From positions 3,720,001-3,784,000 of the forward strand of contig NZ_CP047385.1 in the NCBI RefSeq assembly GCF_000807775.2: a DNA stretch of 64,000 bases, read 5' to 3'. Made by a program: the position numbers and the translations under genes. The notes beneath the pieces are model-generated. The model was not told the origin of the DNA. It was given only the letters and a program-made list of their open reading frames with translations, and did not search any database. Origin of the DNA: Pandoraea fibrosis. GTDB lineage: Bacteria; Pseudomonadota; Gammaproteobacteria; Burkholderiales; Burkholderiaceae. Below are positions 56,939 through 64,000 of this stretch, one piece after another. The first letter of the stretch is position 1. Each line of letters starts with the position of its first letter.

Positions 56939-58023
56939 TTGTCTTGCAGGTCTTTGACCTTCGCTTCAAGTTGACGCACGCGATCACGCATCTTGTCCAG
57001 ATTGCGCATGATGGCCGCGTTTTTGTTCCATTCGGCATTCGGAATTGCCGGAAACGCGCTGGTATAGGTACCGGGGCCAGGAATCGATTTCGACACCCCC
57101 GATTTGGCGGTCACGATGACCCGGTCGCCAATCGTCACATGCCCGGCCACGCCCACGGCACCGCCCAGCATGCAGAATTTCCCGATAGTACTGCTGCCGG
57201 CGATGCCCGTACATGCGGCAATCACCGTGTAGGCGCCAACGCGCACGTTATGCGCGATCTGCACCTGATTGTCGATCTTGCAGCCGCGTTCGATCACCGT
57301 ATCGGCCATCGCGCCGCGATCGATGGAGGTCGACGCGCCGATTTCGACGTCGTCCTCGATCACCGCACGCCCCACCTGGGGAATCTTCACCCATTCGCCG
57401 CCCGTGGCGGAAAAATCCGGCGCGAATCCGAAACCGTCGGAGCCGATCACGGCGCCCGCGTGAATCACGCAACGCGCACCGATCACACTCGTGTGATACA
57501 GCGTGGCGTTCGGATAAACGAGCACGTCGTCGCCCAGCGTGGTGCCACGACCGACGAACACGTTCGCCACCAGACGCACTCGCTCGCCCAGACGCGCACC
57601 CGCCTCGATCACCACATTCGGGCCGATGACACACGAGGCCGGCACAACGGCCGTCGGATCGACGACAGCGCTCGGATGAACGCCCGCCGGCGACACAGGT
57701 GTCGCCGCTTGCGCGAACATTTGCGACACGCGCGCGAAGTACGCATAGGGGTTCGGCGCGATGATCCACGCGCGGCCCTCATGCGACGGCAGCTTGTCGT
57801 AGTCGGCTTTGGAGAGAATCACGGCCGCCGCGCCCGAATTGGGCACTTCGGCGAGATACAGTGGATTGGACAGAAACGCGAGCTGATTCGCGCCCGCGCG
57901 ATCGAGCGGCGCCAGACCATCGACCGTGACTTCGCCGTCCCCCACCAGGTCGCCGCCGAAACGCGCGACCAGTTGAGCCAGCGAAACCGACGGCAATGCC
58001 GGCATCGACGACGCGCCCGTCAC
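56935..58023 (-). CDS. lpxD: UDP-3-O-acylglucosamine N-acyltransferase
   Basis: A 362-residue enzyme that adds the second 3-hydroxyacyl chain in lipid A synthesis. An N-terminal uridine-binding domain (to about residue 105) precedes the left-handed beta-helix ([12 protein letters not shown] onward) with the catalytic His in QIAHNVRVG, and a C-terminal helix ends the protein. The GTG at 58023 overlaps the ompH stop as GTGA; an ATG six codons later is possible. Confidence 0.96.
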   Translation of the reverse strand: MTGASSMPALPSVSLAQLVARFGGDLVGDGEVTVDGLAPLDRAGANQLAFLSNPLYLAEVPNSGAAAVILSKADYDKLPSHEGRAWIIAPNPYAYFARVSQMFAQAATPVSPAGVHPSAVVDPTAVVPASCVIGPNVVIEAGARLGERVRLVANVFVGRGTTLGDDVLVYPNATLYHTSVIGARCVIHAGAVIGSDGFGFAPDFSATGGEWVKIPQVGRAVIEDDVEIGASTSIDRGAMADTVIERGCKIDNQVQIAHNVRVGAYTVIAACTGIAGSSTIGKFCMLGGAVGVAGHVTIGDRVIVTAKSGVSKSIPGPGTYTSAFPAIPNAEWNKNAAIMRNLDKMRDRVRQLEAKVKDLQDK

Positions 58024-58556
58024 TTGCCGCCGGTGCCGCCCCCCGAACTTGCGTTCAGAGTCTTGAGCACCTTGTCGGTAATGTCGATACGCGGACTCAC
58101 GTAAACCGCTTCCTGCACGATCAGATCGTACTTCTCGGTCTCTGCGATCTGCTTGATGACTCGATTGGCACGATCGAGCACGGCCGCGAGCTCTTCGTTA
58201 CGACGCTGATTCAGGTCTTCACGAAACTCGCGCTGCTTGCGCTGGAATTCAGTGTCGGCGGCAGCCAGATCGCGCTGACGCTTGGCGCGCTCGGCATCGG
58301 ACAACGTCGGATTGTCCTTGTCGAGCTTGTCCGACATCGCCTTGAGACGTTGCGCCATCGACTGCAGATCCCCGTCCCGCTTGGAGAACTCGGCTTCGAG
58401 TTTGGCTTGTGCGGCCTTGGCCGGTGCCGAATCGCGAAGAATGCGATCCGAATTGACAGCGGCGATGCGCGCATCCTGGGCCATGGCGGCAAAAGCCGCA
58501 CCAGCCAGCAACGCCGCGGCGACGCCGCGAAGGCAATGCTTACGGATACCGTTCAA
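58020..58556 (-). CDS. ompH: Periplasmic OmpH/Skp chaperone
   Basis: A 178-residue periplasmic chaperone that holds outer-membrane proteins for the BAM complex. It has a signal peptide ([19 protein letters not shown]), then the start [19 protein letters not shown], a long coiled coil rich in Lys/Glu/Arg (about 45-135) and a Gly/Ser tail. No ATG or GTG lies before the signal peptide; the TTG at 58556 preceded by AAGGGG is the start. It follows bamA by 52 bases. Confidence 0.93.
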   Translation of the reverse strand: MNGIRKHCLRGVAAALLAGAAFAAMAQDARIAAVNSDRILRDSAPAKAAQAKLEAEFSKRDGDLQSMAQRLKAMSDKLDKDNPTLSDAERAKRQRDLAAADTEFQRKQREFREDLNQRRNEELAAVLDRANRVIKQIAETEKYDLIVQEAVYVSPRIDITDKVLKTLNASSGGGTGGK

Positions 58557-58608
58557 TGTAATACCCCTTACAACGATGAAACGTTCGGAACCGGTCGATG
58601 CGCCGTCG

Positions 58609-60912
58609 TTAGAACGACGTACCCACCTGGAACTGGAATTTCTGATACTGGTCGCCCGTCTTCTTGACGAGCGGGAAGCCCATCGAGAGCTTGAGCGGGC
58701 CAATCGGTGAAATCCACGACAGGCCGAAACCGTAAGAATAGCGCAGGTTATTGAAGGTAATCGCCTGGCCGTTATCGAATACGTTACCGCCATCGAGGAA
58801 CGTGAAGATACGCAGCGTGCGGTCATAACCCGTGCCCGGCAGCGGGAACGTCAATTCGATGTTACCGATCAGCTTCGACGCCCCCCCCAGCGGTTCGCCG
58901 TTGGTGTCCTTCGGACCCAGCGAGCTCGGTTCATAACCCCGCACCGAACCGATACCACCCGCGAAGTAGTTCTTGAAGATCGGGAACGGCTGACCGCCCA
59001 AACCGTGGCCATAACCGACTTCGCCGTTCAATGCCAGCGTGAAGCCACGGCTCACCGGGTAGTAGTACTGGTGCTGGTAGTACGCACGGAAGTACTTGGT
59101 CGTGCCGATCGGCGTACCAATTTCAAGGTTCGCCTGCTGATAGTGACCGCGGTTCGGGATCAGCGCGCTGTCACGCGAATCGCGCGACCAGCCCACCGTC
59201 AGCGGATAGTTGTTGCTGACGTAACCGAACTGGTTGGCGTAATCGATATAACGCTGCGGCGTCGTGCCGTCGCTCGTCAGGTGCAGACGCGTCTGTTCGA
59301 AGCCAATGCCGAAGAACACCGTGTCGACTTCCGAGAACGGCACACCGAACTTCAGGTTACCGCCCAGCGTGTTGATACGGAAATCCGAATCGCTCGTGAG
59401 CAGCAGCGGCTGATACGTGCGGTAGTAGATATCGGTGATGCGGCTCACGCCGTCGACCGTGAAGTACGGATCGACTTGCGTGACAGCCAACGTGCGGTAG
59501 GTCTTACCGGTATTCACGTTCACCGACAGCGACGTACCCGAACCGAACACGTTGTCCTGGCTGACACCGGCCTGCAGCACCACCTTGTCGGTCGACGAGA
59601 AGCCTGCCCCCACGTTGATCGTGCCGGTCGGCTTTTCTTCCACCTTGACCTGCAGATCCACCTGATCGTTGGACCCGGCGACCGGCTCGGTCGTGACGTT
59701 CACATCGGTGAAGTAGCCCAGGCGGTTGATACGGTCCTGCGACAGCTTGAGGCGGTCGGCGTCGTACCACGAGCTTTCGAGTTGGCGCAGTTCGCGGCGA
59801 ATCACTTCGTCGCGCGTGCGCGAGTTGCCCACGATGTTGATCTTGCGAACGTACACGCGACGGCCCGGATCGATCGTCAGCGCCAACGCCACCGTGTGGT
59901 TGTTGCGATCGATCGTCGGCTGCGCATTCACATTGGCAAACGCGAAGCCGTAGTTACCGAGCAAATCGGAAATGGCTTTCGTGCTGGCTTGCAGCTTGGC
60001 TGCGGAGAACGTGTCGCCCGCCTTCAATTGCACGAGCTTCTGGATGTCGTCCTGCTTGCCCAGCATCTCGCCGCCAAGCTTCACGTCCGACACCTTGTAC
60101 GGCTCGCCTTCGTGGACGTTGATCGTCAGGAACATTTCGTCCTTGTCCGGCGTGATCGACACGTCGGTGGAGTCGATGTTGAATTCCAGATAGCCGCGGT
60201 TCAGATAGAACGAACGCAGCTTTTCCAGATCGCCCGTGAGTTTGTCCTTGGAGTACAGGTCGTTCTTCGAATACCACGACAGCCAGTTCGGCGTGCCGAG
60301 CTCCATTTCCGCCATCAGATCCGACGACGAGAACGCCTTGTTGCCCACGAAGTTGATCTGCTGGATCGTTGCCTTCGGGCCTTCGGTCACGGCGAACTGG
60401 ATACCCACGCGGTTACGCTCGAGCGGCGTGACCGTCGTCTTCACCTCGGCAGCGTAGTAACCGCGCGTAAGGTATTGACGCTTGAGTTCCTGTTCCGACT
60501 TGTCGAGCAGGTTGCGGTCGAAGGTGCGGCCTTCGGTCAGGCCGACCGAGCGCAATGCCTTCTTCAAACCGTCTTTGTCGAATTCCTTGATACCGAGGAA
60601 GTCGATGGAAGCAATCGCGGGACGCTCGTTGACGTGCACCACCAGCACGCTGCCTTGCGCTTCAACGCTCACGTCCGAGAACAGGCCCGTTGCATAAAGG
60701 GCACGAATTGCTTCGGTGCCCTTATCGTCGTTGAACTTGTCACCCGGCTTGACCGGCAAGTACGAGAACACGGTACCGGGTTCGATGCGCTGCAAGCCCT
60801 CCACTCGGATATCCTTGACCACGAACGGCTCGACGGCGCGTGCCAGGAAACTGTGTGCCGCCAGAACCGCAATCACCAGGGTCTTCGGAACAAGGTGGTA
60901 TTTATTCGACAA
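58609..60912 (-). CDS. bamA: Outer membrane protein assembly factor BamA
   Basis: A 767-residue Omp85 protein and core of the BAM machine. After a signal peptide (LVIAVLAAHSFLARA) come five POTRA domains (about residues 28-425, with repeats of VKDIRVEGLQRIEPGTVF-like starts) and a 16-strand barrel that contains GSVRGYEPSSLGP (lid/VRGF-type motif) and ends with an aromatic Phe. No ATG lies before the signal peptide; a TTG at 60912 preceded by GGGGAAG is the only good start. Confidence 0.97.
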   Translation of the reverse strand: MSNKYHLVPKTLVIAVLAAHSFLARAVEPFVVKDIRVEGLQRIEPGTVFSYLPVKPGDKFNDDKGTEAIRALYATGLFSDVSVEAQGSVLVVHVNERPAIASIDFLGIKEFDKDGLKKALRSVGLTEGRTFDRNLLDKSEQELKRQYLTRGYYAAEVKTTVTPLERNRVGIQFAVTEGPKATIQQINFVGNKAFSSSDLMAEMELGTPNWLSWYSKNDLYSKDKLTGDLEKLRSFYLNRGYLEFNIDSTDVSITPDKDEMFLTINVHEGEPYKVSDVKLGGEMLGKQDDIQKLVQLKAGDTFSAAKLQASTKAISDLLGNYGFAFANVNAQPTIDRNNHTVALALTIDPGRRVYVRKINIVGNSRTRDEVIRRELRQLESSWYDADRLKLSQDRINRLGYFTDVNVTTEPVAGSNDQVDLQVKVEEKPTGTINVGAGFSSTDKVVLQAGVSQDNVFGSGTSLSVNVNTGKTYRTLAVTQVDPYFTVDGVSRITDIYYRTYQPLLLTSDSDFRINTLGGNLKFGVPFSEVDTVFFGIGFEQTRLHLTSDGTTPQRYIDYANQFGYVSNNYPLTVGWSRDSRDSALIPNRGHYQQANLEIGTPIGTTKYFRAYYQHQYYYPVSRGFTLALNGEVGYGHGLGGQPFPIFKNYFAGGIGSVRGYEPSSLGPKDTNGEPLGGASKLIGNIELTFPLPGTGYDRTLRIFTFLDGGNVFDNGQAITFNNLRYSYGFGLSWISPIGPLKLSMGFPLVKKTGDQYQKFQFQVGTSF

Positions 60913-60983
60913 CTTGCTTCCCCAAGAAACAATTGAATCGTAAAAACTCGGATTTGCCTGCGACGGCAGGCTCGTGACGCTGT

Positions 60984-62375
60984 CTAGTGCAGCAACTTCG
61001 ACAGGTCATTGAAAAGTGCTACGGCAGAGAGCGCAAGGATGCAAACGATGCCCACTCGTTGCAGCGCGCCCTGCCACCGCTCGGAAACTGCCCGACCGGT
61101 AATCGCTTCGACCGCATAATATAACAGATAGCCACCGTCCAAAACGGGAATTGGTAACAGATTCAATACGCCCAGGCTAATGCTGACAAGCGCGAGAAAG
61201 GCGACGAAATAATCCAGCCCGAGTCTGGCCGATCGCCCCGCATAGTCCGCAATCGTCACCGGCCCGCTCAAATTCTTCAGCGATGCCTGGCCGGTGATCA
61301 TCTTTCCAAACATGCGCACGCTGAACGCCGTGACATCCCACGTGCGTTGCGCCCCACGCCCGATCGCCTCGAACAACCCGTAGCGCACCGTGACCGTGTC
61401 GACCTGGCTGGCCAGTGCCGCGCCGATCTTGCCGACGCGCGCGCCGCCCGCTTCGGCCGGGTCGACCTCAGCACTGGGTGTCAGCGTGACGTTGCGCAAA
61501 GCGCCGTCACGTCGCACGGTGAGCGTCATCGGTTTGCCCGGATGCGCACGCACCGCATCCACGAGTACCTTGGCCGATCCGACGGGACTGCCATCGATGG
61601 CCGTGACCTCGTCACCGACGCGCAGCCCGGCAAGACCTGCGGCCCCACCCGCCATCAGTTGCCCGACCTTGACGCGCGCCGTCGGCACCAGCCCGATGCG
61701 CTGCATGAAATCCTGCTCGCTGTCGGCATCGAACTGCTGACCGGCGGCATCCAGCATGTATTCCGCGCGGCCATCGCGAGTCCGCGCCACGAGGGTGACG
61801 CGCTGGCCGTCGATCACCGGATCCACCAGACGCCAGCGAAGATCCTCCCAGGAACGCACGGGGACCTCGTCGCCAACGGCCTCGTCGGAACGGCTCCCGT
61901 TCTCGCGCACGCCGGTAATCAACTCACCGCCGGACAGGCCTGCACGCGCCGCCAGGGTGCCGGCCGCCGGTGGCGCAATACGCGCGACGGGCTCGGTCAC
62001 ACCGGCCAGATTCAGGCCGGCATAAAGGGCAATGGCAAGCAGGAAGTTCGCAACCGGCCCCGCCGCGACAATGGCAAAGCGCTTGTAGACCGATTGATGG
62101 TTAAACGCCCGCGTGCGATCTTCGGGGGCCACGATCTGCGTCTCGTCACGCTCGTCGAGCATTTTGACGTAGCCGCCCAGCGGCAACGCGCAAACGGTCC
62201 ATTCGGTCCGGTCACGGCCCATCGTCCACTTGATCAATGGCAGGCCAAACCCGACCGAAAACCGCAGCACCTTCACGCCGCACAGTCGCGCAACGGTGTA
62301 ATGGCCCAACTCATGGAATACCACCAGCACGCCAATGGCGACGGCAAATGCGAGCAGCGTGGTCAGCAGAGTCAT
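60984..62375 (-). CDS. rseP: Site-2 protease RseP
   Basis: A 463-residue inner-membrane zinc protease that cleaves anti-sigma factor RseA in the sigma-E response and clears signal peptides. The zinc site is His21-Glu22-X2-His25 (FHELGHY), the third ligand is in NLLPIPVLDGG, and two PDZ domains lie between (about residues 115-315). The ATG at 62375 is conserved. It sits 44 bases after dxr and 71 bases before bamA. Confidence 0.97.
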   Translation of the reverse strand: MTLLTTLLAFAVAIGVLVVFHELGHYTVARLCGVKVLRFSVGFGLPLIKWTMGRDRTEWTVCALPLGGYVKMLDERDETQIVAPEDRTRAFNHQSVYKRFAIVAAGPVANFLLAIALYAGLNLAGVTEPVARIAPPAAGTLAARAGLSGGELITGVRENGSRSDEAVGDEVPVRSWEDLRWRLVDPVIDGQRVTLVARTRDGRAEYMLDAAGQQFDADSEQDFMQRIGLVPTARVKVGQLMAGGAAGLAGLRVGDEVTAIDGSPVGSAKVLVDAVRAHPGKPMTLTVRRDGALRNVTLTPSAEVDPAEAGGARVGKIGAALASQVDTVTVRYGLFEAIGRGAQRTWDVTAFSVRMFGKMITGQASLKNLSGPVTIADYAGRSARLGLDYFVAFLALVSISLGVLNLLPIPVLDGGYLLYYAVEAITGRAVSERWQGALQRVGIVCILALSAVALFNDLSKLLH

Positions 62376-62419
62376 GAGCGAATTCGAGCCCCGGGGACGT
62401 TACGACATGGACGCGAGCG

Positions 62420-63619
62420 TCAGGACGACGCGGGCGCCGGCAGCTTGGCGACAATACTCGCCGCCAATTCGCGAGCACGACGATCGGCTTCGAGCACGAC
62501 GTCGAGCGAGGTCGCCTCGCCCACCACGACCGCATCAAGCACTTGCTCGACGACTTGCGCGATGGCGGTGAAGCGAATGCGCTTACCCAGGAACGCCTCT
62601 ACAGCGACCTCGTTTGCCGCGTTGAGCAATGCGCCAGCCGTGCCGCCGCTGCGTAGCGTGTCAAACGCCAGGCGCAGACACGGGAAACGGCGCAGATCCG
62701 GCGCTTCGAAAGTCAGCTTGCCGATATCGGCGAGATTCAGCCCCGCCACCCCGGACGTCACGCGATCCGGGAATGCCAGCGCGTGAGCAATCGGCGTGCG
62801 CATGTCGGGGTTCCCCAACTGCGCGAGCGTGGAGCCATCGGCATAGGTCACCATCGAATGGATCACGCTTTGCGGGTGAATCAGTACCTCGATCTTCTCC
62901 GCAGGCATATTGAACAGCCAGCGGGCCTCGATGACCTCGAGCCCCTTGTTCATCATGCTCGCGGAATCCACCGAAATCTTGCGGCCCATGACCCAGTTCG
63001 GATGCGCACAAGCCTCGTCAGGCGTGACGTTCTCGAGCGAAGCCAATTCGCGCTCGCGGAACGGGCCGCCGGAGGCCGTCAACACCAGCTTTTCCACGCC
63101 ACGTGTCGAAATCCGGTTCTCCCCAGCCACTTGCGGCAGGCATTGGAAGATGGCGTTGTGCTCGCTGTCGAGCGGCAACAACGTCGCCCCTGCCCGCTCG
63201 GCGGTTGCCATGAACAGTGCACCGGAAAGCACCAGCGACTCTTTGTTCGCCAGCAAGATGCGCTTACCGGCACGAGCGGCAGCGAGCGTCGACTGAAGGC
63301 CTGCGGCGCCGACAATGGCCGCCACAACCATAGTGACTTCGGACGCTTGCGCGATCTCGACCAGCGCCTGCGGACCATAGGTCACTTCGATCTTCAGGCC
63401 GGCATCGGCCAGACGCGCCGCAAGCGAACGAGCGCCGTCCGCATCGGCCACCACGGCCACCTTCGGGCGATGCGCGACGCATTGCTCGAACAGGCGATCC
63501 AGATTGCGGTGCGCCGAGAGCGCATAGACGGAGAAGCGGTCGGGATGACGCCCCACCACATCGAGCGTGCTAACGCCGATGGAGCCGGTAGAGCCAAGAA
63601 TAGAGAGATGTTGCGACAT
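62420..63619 (-). CDS. dxr: 1-Deoxy-D-xylulose-5-phosphate reductoisomerase
   Basis: A 399-residue enzyme of the MEP pathway that makes 2-C-methyl-D-erythritol 4-phosphate with NADPH. Features are the GSTGSIG NADPH loop near the N-terminus, LANKESLV, the metal-binding DSEHNA, and [13 protein letters not shown]. The ATG at 63619 ([15 protein letters not shown]) is the conserved start; a longer open frame belongs to the cdsA region. It lies 2 bases after the cdsA stop. Confidence 0.97.
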   Translation of the reverse strand: MSQHLSILGSTGSIGVSTLDVVGRHPDRFSVYALSAHRNLDRLFEQCVAHRPKVAVVADADGARSLAARLADAGLKIEVTYGPQALVEIAQASEVTMVVAAIVGAAGLQSTLAAARAGKRILLANKESLVLSGALFMATAERAGATLLPLDSEHNAIFQCLPQVAGENRISTRGVEKLVLTASGGPFRERELASLENVTPDEACAHPNWVMGRKISVDSASMMNKGLEVIEARWLFNMPAEKIEVLIHPQSVIHSMVTYADGSTLAQLGNPDMRTPIAHALAFPDRVTSGVAGLNLADIGKLTFEAPDLRRFPCLRLAFDTLRSGGTAGALLNAANEVAVEAFLGKRIRFTAIAQVVEQVLDAVVVGEATSLDVVLEADRRARELAASIVAKLPAPASS

Positions 63620-63621
63620 GA

Positions 63622-64000
63622 TCAGACGAAGAGCATAGCCAGCGGGAGCACAGGGAGCAACGCGTCGATTCTGTCGAGCACGCCCCCATGGCCGGGCAAC
63701 AGCGCGCTGGAGTCTTTCACGCCGGCCTGCCGCTTGAGTTGAGATTCGAACAGATCGCCCACGACCGAAAAAGCTACCAGCACCGTCAGCGCCAGTGCGC
63801 CGAGTGCCAGGCCGAGCGTGCCAGCGAGGTGGGAAACGATGGTCGGCGCCTGCAAGCCGCTCGCCAGAACTGCCGCTGCGACCAAGAGCACCAGCACCCA
63901 TCCGCCGATGGCGCCTTCCCAGGACTTTCCAGGACTGATCGAGGGCGCGAGCTTGCGACGACCCAATGCACGACCGGCAAAATAGGCGCCGGTATCCGCG
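63622..64000 (-). CDS. cdsA: Phosphatidate cytidylyltransferase, 5' part missing
   Basis: The C-terminal 125 or so residues of CdsA, which makes CDP-diacylglycerol from phosphatidate and CTP in the inner membrane. The family signature is present: [20 protein letters not shown] with GVLDR following. The frame is open to the window edge and reads [10 protein letters not shown] before GRRKLAPS, a known CdsA segment, so the gene starts beyond 64000. It heads the minus-strand envelope cluster, 2 bases before dxr. Confidence 0.95.
   Translation of the reverse strand, partial: ADTGAYFAGRALGRRKLAPSISPGKSWEGAIGGWVLVLLVAAAVLASGLQAPTIVSHLAGTLGLALGALALTVLVAFSVVGDLFESQLKRQAGVKDSSALLPGHGGVLDRIDALLPVLPLAMLFV

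Noticed and set aside
59005..60936. A 643-codon plus-strand open frame over bamA
   Set aside because: Antisense shadow; no family likeness.

Overview
The window is GC-rich, gene-dense bacterial chromosome. Several blocks are typical of Burkholderiales (Betaproteobacteria): cdsA-dxr-rseP-bamA-ompH-lpxD-fabZ-lpxA-lpxB-rnhB-trmH, divergent ppsA/ppsR, guaB-X-guaA, and ratA-rnfH divergent from smpB. The overall style fits Burkholderiaceae, possibly Pandoraea; the genus is an inference from gene content. I found no rRNA, tRNA, IS element, prophage or CRISPR array. Several start codons are not ATG (TTG for bamA, ompH and ldcA; GTG for livM and lpxD).

Region 1 (1-11.8 kb) deals with purine uptake and oxidation. 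A BMP-type ABC transporter (ATPase, two permeases, lipoprotein receptor) faces a LysR regulator. An NCS2 purine permease overlaps an 8-oxoguanine deaminase gene. Divergent from these lie 5-hydroxyisourate hydrolase and the membrane urate oxidase PuuD, which carries a C-terminal cytochrome c domain. Region 3 (18.3-21.7 kb) holds the rest of the pathway on the minus strand: PuuE-type allantoinase, OHCU decarboxylase, allantoicase and ureidoglycolate lyase. Together they take urate to glyoxylate and urea.

Region 2 (12.2-17.9 kb) lies between the two halves of that pathway. It has a MATE exporter and a four-gene set: circularly permuted ATP-grasp, alpha-E protein, transglutaminase-like protein and the proteasome-like peptidase Anbu. 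This widespread but poorly understood set looks like a peptide synthesis and hydrolysis system. It is the most interesting unit in the window. A strong 21-bp inverted repeat lies in its upstream region.

Region 4 (22-40.8 kb) is accessory: LD-carboxypeptidase with TadA, an MHS transporter, an aldo/keto reductase, a GntR-controlled branched-chain-amino-acid-type ABC operon with three GGATCC-centred operator copies, an orphan ParB-like protein, a stand-alone Lon N-domain protein, three LysR regulators each divergent from a transporter or enzyme gene (MFS, SDR, SGNH hydrolase), and an exported RidA homologue. Region 5 (41-64 kb) is core: guaB/guaA, ratA/rnfH/smpB, an SPFH-NfeD pair, ppsA/ppsR, and the envelope biogenesis cluster (lipid A, BAM, sigma-E protease, isoprenoid and phospholipid synthesis), which runs off the right edge inside cdsA.
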